Assembly (NCBI RefSeq): GCF_000931935.2 | Contig: NZ_AZAC01000010.1 | Location: 163,100 to 227,099 of the forward strand | Direction of reading: 5' to 3' | DNA: 64,000 bases | Source of the DNA: Dethiosulfatarculus sandiegensis | Lineage (GTDB): Bacteria > Desulfobacterota > Desulfarculia > Desulfarculales > Desulfarculaceae | Shown: piece after piece, positions 1-8,526 of the stretch | Position numbering within the stretch: the first letter of the stretch is position 1 | Layout of the letters: every line of letters starts with the position of its first letter | Program-made: the position numbers and the translations under genes | The notes under the pieces: model-generated | What the model was told of the DNA's origin: nothing | The model's input: the letters and a program-made list of their open reading frames with translations, nothing else | Database searches by the model: none

Positions 1-1458
1 GACCCGGAAATGACCTGCCTTATCCCTTCTGCCTTGTATGACCGCGGATGGGAGCAACCTGAAATCAAAATAGAAATATCCGATAAAAACAATATCCCCC
101 TGGATCAAGGCGTGCTGGGCAGGGCCGTGGCCAACGGCAGTATTCTGCTTTTGCCGGATTGGGATCTCACCGATGAACAGCCCTGGCCCGGTGTGTTTCC
201 CAAACAGGCCAAAAGCCTGTTGGCTTTGCCGTTGGTGGCCAGGCAGCAGATCGTGGGGGCCATGGTGCTGGTCAGCCTAGCAACCGGAGCCTTTGGTCAG
301 GAACACACCCGGACATTGACCATTATCTGCGACCATGCGGCCCACGCCCTGATCAATTTCCGTTTGATCGATCAGTTGGGCGAGATCAATGAAAGACTCC
401 TGGCCAGTGAGATCAAGGCCCACCAGGCCAGGGAATACCAGCAATCCCTCTTGGATAACGCGGCGGACCTGATCATAGTGGCCGATGCCTCAGGTTGCAT
501 AAGCTACACCAATAAAGCTGCCTTGGAGCTGGGGTTTTCCCCCCGTGAGATTGAGGGCAGGCCTCTTTGGGATCTTTTCAGCCAGCCGGAAAAGGCCAGG
601 TCCTGGTTTGCCTCCTCGCGCAAACAGAGTCGGGAATTGGATATGCTGCCGCCCTATGGGGGGGAAAGGCAGGTTTCGGTGAGCTTAACCCCCATAAGCC
701 GCACAGGTGAACTTTTGGTCATGGCCAGGGACATAACCAGACAAAAGGAGCTGGAAAGAAGCCTGCTCCAGGCTGAAAAACTGGCCAGTGTGGGAATATT
801 GGCGGCAGGTGTGGCCCATGAAATAGGAAACCCCCTTTCCGCCATCAGCGGTTATGCCGAACTTCTGGCCAAAAAGCAGATAAACCAGGCTGAAAGGACC
901 GAGTTTTCCAAGGCGATTTCTGAGCAGGCTGAGCGGATAAACCGCATTATCAGAGACCTGTTGGATTATTCCCGCCCCAGCCCGGACCGGAAAAGGGTTC
1001 TTCTGGTTAATCAGGCCATTGAAGCTGTTTTGAATATGTATTTCACCGAAAAGCGCCTGTTGAGTCATGCCATGACGATCAAAACCCGGCTGGCCAAGGA
1101 TTTATCCGGCGTAAACATGGACCGGGATCAGTTGCAGCAGGTGGTCTTGAATTTGATCATGAACGCGGCCCAGGCCATGGATAAGGGCGGTAAACTCAGC
1201 ATTGTTTCGGAAAATGAGGGCGGGTTTGTAAAAATCCGTTTCATAGACACTGGCCCCGGGATCAAACCTGAGCATCTGGCCCACATTTTTGACCCCTTTT
1301 TCACCACCAAGCCGCCGGGCCGGGGCACTGGACTGGGCTTGAGCATTTGTCAGCGCATAGTAAGCCAGGCGGGAGGGCGGCTCACTGTGGAGTCGCAACC
1401 TGGCAAAGGTGCTGTTTTCAGCCTTTTTTTACCTGTAGCAGACCAGGAAGGGAATTAA
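1..1458 (+). CDS. GAF-PAS sensor histidine kinase, 5' end missing
   Basis: The frame is open through the first base, so the gene begins before the window. Visible parts in order are a GAF-like sensor domain, a PAS domain (about residues 145-250, counting from the Met at base 10), a dimerisation/phosphoacceptor helix with the H-box GVAHEIGNPLSAI (His about 270), and a HATPase domain with N box (NLIMNAAQAM), DTGPGI and GTGLGLSI. It should autophosphorylate and pass phosphate to the response regulator starting one base after its stop codon. The H-box and ATPase style are those of NtrB-like kinases. No membrane segment is visible in the part present, so it may be cytoplasmic. The signal it senses cannot be read from the sequence. 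Confidence 0.93.
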   Translation, partial: DPEMTCLIPSALYDRGWEQPEIKIEISDKNNIPLDQGVLGRAVANGSILLLPDWDLTDEQPWPGVFPKQAKSLLALPLVARQQIVGAMVLVSLATGAFGQEHTRTLTIICDHAAHALINFRLIDQLGEINERLLASEIKAHQAREYQQSLLDNAADLIIVADASGCISYTNKAALELGFSPREIEGRPLWDLFSQPEKARSWFASSRKQSRELDMLPPYGGERQVSVSLTPISRTGELLVMARDITRQKELERSLLQAEKLASVGILAAGVAHEIGNPLSAISGYAELLAKKQINQAERTEFSKAISEQAERINRIIRDLLDYSRPSPDRKRVLLVNQAIEAVLNMYFTEKRLLSHAMTIKTRLAKDLSGVNMDRDQLQQVVLNLIMNAAQAMDKGGKLSIVSENEGGFVKIRFIDTGPGIKPEHLAHIFDPFFTTKPPGRGTGLGLSICQRIVSQAGGRLTVESQPGKGAVFSLFLPVADQEGN

Positions 1459-1459
1459 G

Positions 1460-2860
1460 ATGAGCCCGGTGTCCCCAAATCTGAGCGGGCGGGTGCTGGT
1501 GGCAGACGACGAGCCTCATGTCCGCAGAGTGCTTGAGGTCATGCTGAACCAGGCAGGTCACGAGGTTTTCTTGGCCCCGGGCGGGGTCAAAGCCCTGGAG
1601 CTTTTTGCGGCGGATATTTTTGACCTGGTCATTTTGGATCTCCGCATGCCTGATATGGACGGGCTTACGGTGCTTGAGAAGATCAAGGAACAGGAGCCTG
1701 AGCAGACCGTGGTTATGATAACCGCCTACGCCAGCCTGGAGACAGGGCTCATGGCAATGAAACAAGGGGCCTTTGATTACATCACCAAGCCGTTTAAAGA
1801 AGAGGAAATACTGGTTTTGGTGGAAAAGGCCCTGGAACGCAGCCGTATGCTGGCCGACAACCGGAAATTGCGTTCAGAGGTGCAGGGGCGTTGGGACTTT
1901 GGCCATATAATCGGTGAGTCTCCTGCCATGCAAAAGGTCTTTTCGGTTATGCGCAAGGTGGCCGACACCAGGGCCACAGTGCTGATACAGGGGGAAAGCG
2001 GCACTGGTAAGGAGTTGGCGGCCCGGGCTCTGCATTACAATTCCAGCCGCAGGCACAGGCCCTTTGTGGCGGTTAACTGTGCGGCCATACCGGCCAATCT
2101 TTTGGAAAGTGAGTTTTTCGGAGTGGCCAGGGGGGCTTTTACAGGGGCCGACCGTTCCAGGCAGGGACTGATGGAACAGGCCCATGGTTCAACCTTGTTC
2201 CTGGATGAAGTGGGCGAGTTGCCTTTTGAAATGCAGGCTGGCCTTTTAAGGGTGTTGCAAGAGGGCGAGATCAGGCGGGTGGGAGAGACCAGGTTCAGAA
2301 AAGTGGACCTGCGCATTGTTGCAGCCACCAATCGGGATATCAAAAAAGCCGTGGACCAGGGAATTTTCAGGGAGGATCTGTATTACCGGCTGAACGTGGT
2401 GCCCCTGATTTTACCGTCCTTGCGAGAGCGAAAAGAGGATATCCCCCTTTTGGCCCGTCATTTTTGCTTAAAGGCCGCTAAAGCACATGGCCTGCCGCCA
2501 AAAGGCCTAAGCGCAGATGCCATGGATGCCTTGGTTGAAGCGCCCATGAAGGGAAATGTGCGGGAACTGGAAAACTGCCTGGAACTGGCTGTGCTGATGA
2601 GCGAGGCGGGCGAGATCGGTCTGGAGGATCTCTCATTAAGGCAGACAGGTAAAAACAGCGGCCTGATCCGGGCTGTGGTCCCCGAAAAAGAAGAGGATCT
2701 TAAAAAAGTGCTTATGCTGGTGACCCAATCAGCCGAAGTACAGATTATTGAAAGGGTGTTGGCCCACACCAAGGGAAACCGCACCCGGGCGGCGAGGCGC
2801 CTGGGTATCTCCCGCCGGGCTCTTTTGAATAAAATCAAGGCCCATGGTTTGAAGGTGTGA
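1460..2860 (+). CDS. NtrC-family sigma-54-dependent response regulator
   Basis: 466 residues with the full family layout: receiver domain with phosphorylatable Asp60 (VILDLRMPD), AAA+ sigma-54 interaction domain with Walker A GESGTGKE (about 178), Walker B LFLDEVGEL, and a C-terminal Fis-type helix-turn-helix (GNRTRAARRLGISRRALL). The sigma-54 contact loop GAFTGA (about 225-230) is intact, but the usual His-Glu-Lys before it reads Val-Ala-Arg. It should activate sigma-54 promoters once phosphorylated by the kinase whose stop lies immediately upstream; the two genes form one operon. Target genes are not evident, and no clear -24/-12 element was found nearby. Confidence 0.95.
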   Translation: MSPVSPNLSGRVLVADDEPHVRRVLEVMLNQAGHEVFLAPGGVKALELFAADIFDLVILDLRMPDMDGLTVLEKIKEQEPEQTVVMITAYASLETGLMAMKQGAFDYITKPFKEEEILVLVEKALERSRMLADNRKLRSEVQGRWDFGHIIGESPAMQKVFSVMRKVADTRATVLIQGESGTGKELAARALHYNSSRRHRPFVAVNCAAIPANLLESEFFGVARGAFTGADRSRQGLMEQAHGSTLFLDEVGELPFEMQAGLLRVLQEGEIRRVGETRFRKVDLRIVAATNRDIKKAVDQGIFREDLYYRLNVVPLILPSLRERKEDIPLLARHFCLKAAKAHGLPPKGLSADAMDALVEAPMKGNVRELENCLELAVLMSEAGEIGLEDLSLRQTGKNSGLIRAVVPEKEEDLKKVLMLVTQSAEVQIIERVLAHTKGNRTRAARRLGISRRALLNKIKAHGLKV

Positions 2861-3217
2861 ATATTATTTCCCCTTGGTGTGAATCATCCTGCGCACTTAC
2901 CAATTTGATAATTTTTGTTACAGGCCAAGGACGGCCAAAGGCTTTGCCCATGCGGCCCAATTGAGTTTTCTTTTTGATTTTTATAAGAAATCAAATGCAT
3001 TGGAAAACAAGAGGGATTGACTGAAAACACCTTTTGCTTCTTAATAAAAGTGTGAATAAAATTTGTGATTTTCTGGCAATCCCTGGGTGAATAAAGCCGC
3101 AAAATACAGTTAAATCAAGAAGTTGTCTTGATTGAGATCTGTTGGCGCAAGCCTTGCATCAGGGAAGGTCTGAATGGTGGATTTTTCAATGTCCACCCCG
3201 GAAAGGACCTGACCAAC
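2861..3217. other. Intergenic region
   Basis: No convincing gene. An AT-only inverted repeat (8-bp arms at 2973-2980 and 2988-2995, 7-base loop) sits in the middle. It lacks a GC stem and is not a standard terminator. A longer reading frame enters the next gene from 3128, but the likely start is at 3218. Confidence 0.4.
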
Positions 3218-3955
3218 ATGGCCTCTGATCACGATCTTAATAAATGCTACAAAGAATTGGGCCTGTCTCCCGGTTCTTCCTTGGCCCAAGTTAAGTTCGC
3301 CTATCATCGTCTTGCCAAGGAATTTCATCCCGATCTGAACCCCGGCACCCTGGGGGTGATGATGTCCAGGGTGAATAAAGCCTATCGCATCTTAAAGGCT
3401 TATCTGGAAAAAAAAGAGAATTACCAAACATACATATTCCAGAGTTTTGCCGATTCGACAAATGACTCAGGGGTTAGAAGCCGCAAAACCGCAGGCGGCC
3501 CTTTGGCAAGCAGCCCGGAATTCGGGCCTGAATTTCATTTAGGCCCTTTGGCCGGGGGCCAAGCCGCAGATGACAATTCCCTGAATCCCGGACCATTGGC
3601 CGCGCTTAAAGGGGAGGCCAATAACAGCTCCTGGCGTCTGGTGGGGTTAAGCCTTAAAAACGGGGCTTTACTTTACCGAATAGAGGTTAACGGCACACCA
3701 GGCAAGCTCAGCCTGCCGGTGAGAAAGACGCGCCCCTGCACCAGTTGCCGGGGAAGGGGGCTTAACGGGGAGAACCAAAATGAACTTTGCCTTCATTGCG
3801 GAGGCAGGGGGCGTATTACCTGTTCTGAGACTATAAGCGTGACCTTGCCTGAAAAATGGCGGTCCGGCCAGACAATCAGGACCTCTGTCAGGCACCAGGG
3901 CATGCCCATTGAAGTTAAACTCGTGACTCCATCCAAACGTGGAAGGGAGAGTTAA
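3218..3955 (+). CDS. J-domain protein with one DnaJ-type cysteine-rich unit
   Basis: 245 residues from ATG 3218, chosen because AAGGA lies about 10 bases upstream and the J domain begins right after it; an in-frame ATG at 3128 would add 30 residues with no family resemblance. The J domain carries the HPD motif that stimulates DnaK ATPase (EFHPDLNPG). After a polar linker come two CxxCxGxG-like units (CTSCRGRG and CLHCGGRG), then a short segment like the start of a DnaJ C-terminal beta domain (VTLPEKWRSGQTI). Canonical DnaJ has four such units and two beta domains in about 370 residues, so this is a reduced DnaJ relative, probably a specialised DnaK co-chaperone. No dnaK or grpE is adjacent. 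Confidence 0.85.
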   Translation: MASDHDLNKCYKELGLSPGSSLAQVKFAYHRLAKEFHPDLNPGTLGVMMSRVNKAYRILKAYLEKKENYQTYIFQSFADSTNDSGVRSRKTAGGPLASSPEFGPEFHLGPLAGGQAADDNSLNPGPLAALKGEANNSSWRLVGLSLKNGALLYRIEVNGTPGKLSLPVRKTRPCTSCRGRGLNGENQNELCLHCGGRGRITCSETISVTLPEKWRSGQTIRTSVRHQGMPIEVKLVTPSKRGRES

Positions 3956-3958
3956 GAG

Positions 3959-4189
3959 ATGGCCCAACACCAGTCACGGGGGGGTAAATGGGCAAAGGTA
4001 TTGGTATTGGTTCCCGGTGAGAAAATTTTCAACTTAAACGGCTTAACCAATGAATCGGATTGGGTCGGGAAAAAGGCCCAACCCAGGCCAAGTCATAAGC
4101 CAAATCTCAAGTCTCCTTCAGGCTATGGCACAAAGGAAAAACAAGACCACGCGCCGACTGGTTTTTTTCTGGATCGTTATGTTTGTTGA
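3959..4189 (+). CDS. Small basic hypothetical protein
   Basis: 76 codons starting three bases after the J-domain gene's stop, with GGGAG about nine bases upstream of the ATG. The product is rich in Lys, Gly and Pro with no recognisable domain or membrane segment. Position and ribosome site suggest co-translation with the J-domain gene; composition alone does not prove it is coding. Confidence 0.4.
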   Translation: MAQHQSRGGKWAKVLVLVPGEKIFNLNGLTNESDWVGKKAQPRPSHKPNLKSPSGYGTKEKQDHAPTGFFLDRYVC

Positions 4190-4318
4190 TTCGGGATTAT
4201 GCCCCGGGCAACCCTTTTTAGGCAGTTAAGGGGCGGCCCGAGGATCAACGCATTGTTTTTCTAATTTAAAAATTTAACCTGAAAAATACACGGAAAGGTT
4301 TTTTCCAGTGCCGAGTAG

Positions 4319-5236
4319 TTACGCCGCATGGCAGGCCCGGCGCTGGGAATACCAGCGCAGGGGCATGAGCATCAGATAAAGCGGCAGCATGTAAAGGGCT
4401 GCCAGCAGGGTGGAGTCCGGCCCAAAGAATTGGGCAGAGAAAACCACGGTCAGTACATTGTTGATATAGGTGAACCCCACCGCGCCGCTCAAGCCGTCCA
4501 GTCTTTCGGGAAACATCTTGGCCGCCAGGATGGGAGCGCCCCCGAAGATCGGTCCCAGGATCATGGCCAAGGTTGTGAGTTCCAAGAGCCTGCCCTGTTG
4601 ATTGATCAGAAAATCCGCATAAGGCGCAAACACCCCCATATTGATGGTTAAGAAAAGGCATACGGAGATATAGTACTGCACAGCTCCCAGGGCCTTGACC
4701 AGTCTGGGTGAGAATTTTTTGATTAAAAAGGCCGCAACAAGGGGCACAAAGATCACCATGCAAAGCATGCGGGCCATTTGGAAAAAGGAAAGCTCCATCT
4801 GGGTTCCATAGAGCACTTCCACCAAAGCCGGCATGGTTAAAGGCACGGTCAGGGAGCTCAGCACCAGGGCGTGGAGCACTGGAGTGGTGCGTGCGCCGAG
4901 CATGGCGGCGAAAAAGGGAGAGGTGACCCCCACCGAGGTGCCGCTCAACAAAAGAACCGGCAAGGCATATTGCGGCGCGATAATCATGGTCAGACCCCAC
5001 AGGATCAGGGGCATGACAATGAGCTTCAAAATGGTCCAGAACCCCGCTTCCCATACATGCTCTTTTTTGATCTGGATCAGGACATTGAAATCAAGGGTCA
5101 AAAAAGCCAGAAAGAGTATGGTCATCATGCCGAAGATGATATAGGGGGTGATGGCGCCTCCGATTTTCGGAAACAGCACTCCACCCGCCATGCCGGCGAA
5201 AGCCATGATAATCAGGCCAATATCCTTGGTGCGCAT
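4319..5236 (-). CDS. Bile acid:sodium symporter (BASS)-like membrane transporter
   Basis: 305 residues from ATG 5236, about nine hydrophobic segments and almost no soluble part. The pattern of Gly/Pro-rich helices (GTSVGVTSPFFAAMLGA, then SSLTVPLTMPALV) resembles the BASS/SBF fold, whose members carry organic anions with Na+. Substrate cannot be assigned. A longer frame begins at 5320, but its extra codons come from the palindrome at 5282-5331, so the inner ATG with GGAG upstream is preferred. It is transcribed away from the nitroreductase gene, with the palindrome between them. Confidence 0.72.
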   Translation of the reverse strand: MRTKDIGLIIMAFAGMAGGVLFPKIGGAITPYIIFGMMTILFLAFLTLDFNVLIQIKKEHVWEAGFWTILKLIVMPLILWGLTMIIAPQYALPVLLLSGTSVGVTSPFFAAMLGARTTPVLHALVLSSLTVPLTMPALVEVLYGTQMELSFFQMARMLCMVIFVPLVAAFLIKKFSPRLVKALGAVQYYISVCLFLTINMGVFAPYADFLINQQGRLLELTTLAMILGPIFGGAPILAAKMFPERLDGLSGAVGFTYINNVLTVVFSAQFFGPDSTLLAALYMLPLYLMLMPLRWYSQRRACHAA

Positions 5237-5281
5237 GTTAAGGGAAGCTCCTTGTAAAATAAAACCAGGCCAGGCAGTATT

Positions 5282-5331
5282 AACAGGGTGTCTTGAAAAA
5301 ACCATGCATGGTTTTTTCAAGACACCCTGTT
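5282..5331. repeat. Perfect 50-bp palindrome
   Basis: The two 25-base arms (5282-5306 and 5307-5331) are exact reverse complements with no unpaired loop; the centre is ATGCAT. Each arm has a GGTGTCTTG block followed by six A. It lies between two divergently transcribed genes, 46 bases upstream of one start and 160 upstream of the other. It could be an operator, a fossil of a mobile element, or a cruciform site. Confidence 0.9.
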
Positions 5332-5490
5332 GGTAGTCACTCTGGTTAAAAATAATTTTCCAGGGGAAAAATTGTATTATTCGTTTAAAAAAACCAAAAG
5401 ATTCCCATATGTATTCTCCAAAAACTTAAAACGCAGGTGCCTGCCTGTCAACCGGAAGCTTGGTTACAGGCAACAAAAGGGAGGCCTTAA

Positions 5491-6090
5491 ATGCTTAAAA
5501 AACTGGTTATGGCTAATCGCAGCTATCGCAGGTTTTATCAGGATGAAAAAATCAGCACCGATACTTTGCGGGAGTTGGTGGAGTTGGCCCGCTATTCAGC
5601 CTGCGGGGCCAATCTGCAGCCCCTGAAATTTGTGCTGATCAACCAGCCCGAGCTGAGCCAAAAGGTCTTCAGCCGCCTTGGCTGGGCTGCGGCCCTGAAA
5701 AATTGGCCCGGGCCGGAGCAAGGCGAGCGCCCGGCCGCTTATGTGGTCATTTTGAGAGATCATGCAATTGACCGGGGCTTTTTAAAAGACGATATTGTGG
5801 ATCACGCCATAGCGGCCCAGAGCATGCTTTTAGGGGCAGTGGAAAAGGGTTTCGGCGGTTGCATGATCGGCATGGTCAACCGAAAAGGCCTGTCCAAGGA
5901 CCTGGGGCTTGGCGAACAACATGAAATTCTTTTGGTGGTGGCCCTGGGCAAGCCCAAGGAAACGGTTCAAGTGGATGACCTTGAGCCCGGCGCAAGCACC
6001 AATTACTGGCGGGATGAACAAATGGTGCACCATGTTCCCAAGCGCACCTTGGATGAACTGATCGTGGCGGAGCATGGGGATGAGGTTTGA
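5491..6090 (+). CDS. Nitroreductase-family flavoprotein
   Basis: 199 residues. The N-terminal RSYRRFYQDEKIS with the following ARYSACGANLQPLKF block is the FMN-phosphate binding signature of the nitroreductase fold, and GAVEKGFGGCMIGM matches the second conserved region. Family members are FMN-dependent NAD(P)H oxidoreductases acting on nitro compounds, quinones or enones; the natural substrate here is unknown. AGGGAGG precedes the ATG at a normal distance. The gene overlaps the next (VOC) gene by 11 bases, so the two are probably translated together. Confidence 0.9.
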   Translation: MLKKLVMANRSYRRFYQDEKISTDTLRELVELARYSACGANLQPLKFVLINQPELSQKVFSRLGWAAALKNWPGPEQGERPAAYVVILRDHAIDRGFLKDDIVDHAIAAQSMLLGAVEKGFGGCMIGMVNRKGLSKDLGLGEQHEILLVVALGKPKETVQVDDLEPGASTNYWRDEQMVHHVPKRTLDELIVAEHGDEV

Positions 6091-6454
6091 TCATCTTCAC
6101 CTTTTGTGTAGAGATCTGGAAAAATCCGTTTCCTGGTACCGGGATGTGCTGGGGGCAAAGGTGACTTTGCGCAGCGAGGCCACCGGCCGCAAGATAGTGC
6201 GTATGGATCTGGCGGGCATGAAACTGGCCCTGTCGCCCTGGAGCGGGCCGGAGCAGGGAGCTGACCGGGTTGCCGGGCCGGGAGCCTATCAGATTGGTTT
6301 TATGGTCGATGACCTGGAAAACACCTTGCGGGACCTGCAAGGTAAAAAAGTGAAACCCACGCGAGGGCCGCTTCAGATCAAGCCGGGGCTGTTGGCCGCT
6401 TTTATCCAAGACCCCGATGGGGTGGAAGTGGAGCTTATGCAGGAGACCGGCTGA
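6080..6454 (+). CDS. Glyoxalase/VOC-superfamily protein
   Basis: 124 residues from ATG 6080, preferred over the ATG at 6074 because GGAG lies seven bases upstream. Two beta-alpha-beta-beta-beta modules are visible: FDHLHLLCRDLEKSVSWYRD, and a second ending in IQDPDGVEVELMQ. His near the N-terminus and Glu in VEVELM fit two metal ligands. The position that is usually His or Glu in the second module (YQIGFMVDDL) is Gln, so metal binding may be altered. Substrate unknown; it may act with the nitroreductase. Confidence 0.85.
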   Translation: MRFDHLHLLCRDLEKSVSWYRDVLGAKVTLRSEATGRKIVRMDLAGMKLALSPWSGPEQGADRVAGPGAYQIGFMVDDLENTLRDLQGKKVKPTRGPLQIKPGLLAAFIQDPDGVEVELMQETG

Positions 6455-6502
6455 ATCAAGGCCGCAAGTGGCTCTAACTGAAAACGCAATTCCAAAATAC
6501 CG

Positions 6503-6543
6503 AAGCATCGGCCCGCCAGGCTTGACGGACCGATGCTTTTTTT
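6503..6543 (+). terminator. Rho-independent terminator
   Basis: Nine-bp stem (6503-6511 with 6530-6538), extra inner pairing, and seven T at 6537-6543. It follows the nitroreductase/VOC pair and separates it from the convergent symporter gene. Confidence 0.85.
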
Positions 6544-6559
6544 AGGTGTAGTCAACCCG

Positions 6560-8158
6560 TTAGATATTACTCCAACAGGCCTGAATATGGGTCTGATCCA
6601 TTTTTTTGCTCGTCAGGCTCACCAAAAGGCAAAGGATTATGCTCAAAGGCAGGGCTACGATATTGGGGTCCACAAACTGCATATTCCAGAGCCAGGTGCC
6701 CTTGTCAGCCAGAAATGCCAGGCTCTTCACCCCGAATAGGGCCTGGCAAAGGCCAATGGGCCCGGATTCCGCGGTATGCACAAAGAGCAGGTAGAACAGA
6801 GAGATAAAAAAGCCGCCGACCATGGAGGTAATGGCGCCGGTAAGGGTGGTGCCTTTCCAGTACAGGCCCATGAAATAGGCCGGTAAAAAGCTGGCTGCGC
6901 ACAGGCCAAAGAAAAAGGCGGTGGCCCGGGCAATGATGGAAGGAGGCAGGATCCAGCTCCAGAAGAGCGTCACCACGATTATGATCCCCACACAGCCGCG
7001 GTTGAGGGCGACCGGATTGGAGACGTTAACCTTCATTGCCCGCTCGTAAAAATCCCGGCCCAGGCTGGTGCCGCCTGCGTGATACTGGCTGGCCAGGGTG
7101 GACATGGCCGCAGCGAACATGGCCAGTAAAAACAGGATGCCGAACCAGTCGGGCAGGAAGTCGGTGATAAAGACCGGTATGATTTTGTCCATGTTGCCGC
7201 CCGCGGCCTGTATGGCAATCTCCCCCGTCTCCCGGAAGAACATCACGTTGCTCAAGGCCCCGACCACAAAGGCCACGCCGGTCATGGAAAGGAGGAATAT
7301 TCCGCCATAGAGGACCGCCCGGTTCAAGTCCCGGTCCGAGTTAACGGTCATGAAGCGCACGGCCAGCTGGGGCTGGGCCAGAACACCGATTCCCACGCCA
7401 TAGACAATGGTGGTGTAGATGATAAGCCAAAGGGGCGAGCCGAACTCGGCCCCTTGGGTCCAGCCCAACATGCCCATGGCCTTAAGCTTGGCCGGCACCT
7501 GGCCGGCCAGGCCGGTGAGCTCTTTATGCGCGTCGATCAGGCCGCCCAAATGTCCGTAGGTGTAGAAAAGCAGGATCATCATCATGCCGAACATCAAGGA
7601 GCCTTGAAAGGCCTCGGTGTACATGACCCCTTTCAGGCCGCCGGTTATCACATAAACCGCCAGGATGGCCGTAAAGGAAAATAAGGCCCAGGCATAGCTT
7701 ATCCCCAGGTTGACTTCCATCATGCGGGCTATGCCGATCAGGACCGCGGCTGCATAGACCGGGATGAATAAAAATATCACCACCCCGGCAAAGCCCTGTA
7801 CAAAACGCGACTGATAACGCCTGCCCATCAGCTCTGGAAAGGTGAGCGCCCCCAAGGACACCCCCATGCGCCTGGTGCGTTTGCCTAAAAAGACCATGGC
7901 AATAAATATGCCGACCATGATATTCAAAAAGGTGAGCCATAAAAGCGGGAACCCGAACATGCCGGCCGCACCGCCGAAACCGATAATGGCCGAAGTTGAG
8001 ATGAAGGTGGCGCCGTAGCTCATGGCCATTACAAAGGGGTGCATTTGCCTGCCGGCCAGCATGTAGTCGCTTGCCTGTTTAGTCTCGCGCCAACCTTTGA
8101 AGGCCAGATAGAAAATTACGCAGAGGTAGCCCAGGGTCAGGATGATCTTGATAGCCAT
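6560..8158 (-). CDS. Sodium:solute symporter (SSF) family transporter
   Basis: 532 residues with about 13 membrane spans. Early helices carry QASDYMLAGRQM and SYGATFISTSAIIGFGGAAG, the SSS-family signature around the Na+ site, and GLKGVMYTEAFQG matches the conserved mid-protein motif. Family members import carboxylates, amino acids or similar solutes with Na+. A strong AAGGAG lies six bases before the ATG. It is preceded in the same operon by a 51-residue protein of the type that accompanies acetate/cation symporters in Desulfobacterota, which makes a small organic acid a reasonable guess for substrate. Confidence 0.93.
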   Translation of the reverse strand: MAIKIILTLGYLCVIFYLAFKGWRETKQASDYMLAGRQMHPFVMAMSYGATFISTSAIIGFGGAAGMFGFPLLWLTFLNIMVGIFIAMVFLGKRTRRMGVSLGALTFPELMGRRYQSRFVQGFAGVVIFLFIPVYAAAVLIGIARMMEVNLGISYAWALFSFTAILAVYVITGGLKGVMYTEAFQGSLMFGMMMILLFYTYGHLGGLIDAHKELTGLAGQVPAKLKAMGMLGWTQGAEFGSPLWLIIYTTIVYGVGIGVLAQPQLAVRFMTVNSDRDLNRAVLYGGIFLLSMTGVAFVVGALSNVMFFRETGEIAIQAAGGNMDKIIPVFITDFLPDWFGILFLLAMFAAAMSTLASQYHAGGTSLGRDFYERAMKVNVSNPVALNRGCVGIIIVVTLFWSWILPPSIIARATAFFFGLCAASFLPAYFMGLYWKGTTLTGAITSMVGGFFISLFYLLFVHTAESGPIGLCQALFGVKSLAFLADKGTWLWNMQFVDPNIVALPLSIILCLLVSLTSKKMDQTHIQACWSNI

Positions 8159-8201
8159 GACTGCTCCTTGAAATAATCGCGGGGAATTTCAGAGGGGGTG
8201 T

Positions 8202-8357
8202 TTAGTCCTTTTCCTTTTCGTCCAGGACGTTATCCAGTTCCTCGTTCAAGGGCCCGGTGTCATTCCACTTCAGCGCGCCATAGACTACGCAGAGGACCGA
8301 TGCCGCGATACAAAGAATATAGACCAAGGCCAGTTCAGTACTTGCAATGCCGAGCAT
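8202..8357 (-). CDS. Symporter small accessory protein
   Basis: 51 codons, ATG at 8357, with AGGAG six bases upstream, ending 43 bases before the symporter gene. The product has one hydrophobic helix (LALVYILCIAASVLCVVYG), a Trp-Asn turn and a charged tail ending in DEKEKD. This matches the small single-span proteins encoded just upstream of SSF symporters in many Desulfobacterota. It is probably a subunit or assembly factor of the transporter. It is easily missed because of its length. Confidence 0.8.
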   Translation of the reverse strand: MLGIASTELALVYILCIAASVLCVVYGALKWNDTGPLNEELDNVLDEKEKD

Positions 8358-8526
8358 TTACCGCTCCTTTTCCAAGGGTGGGGCTGAAAGCACAGTCACT
8401 ATGTAGCTTTTATTGAGCTATATTGTAACTACCACAGGTCTTGTGTAATTTGTCAAGAAAGTTCATATGTATTATGGGTATTAATGGTTTTAAGCGGGCG
8501 GAAAACAGCATGGGAAGGGATTTGTA

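Noticed and set aside
2884..3102. 72-codon minus-strand frame
   Set aside because: No ribosome site, no recognisable product, in a region with AT-rich non-coding character.
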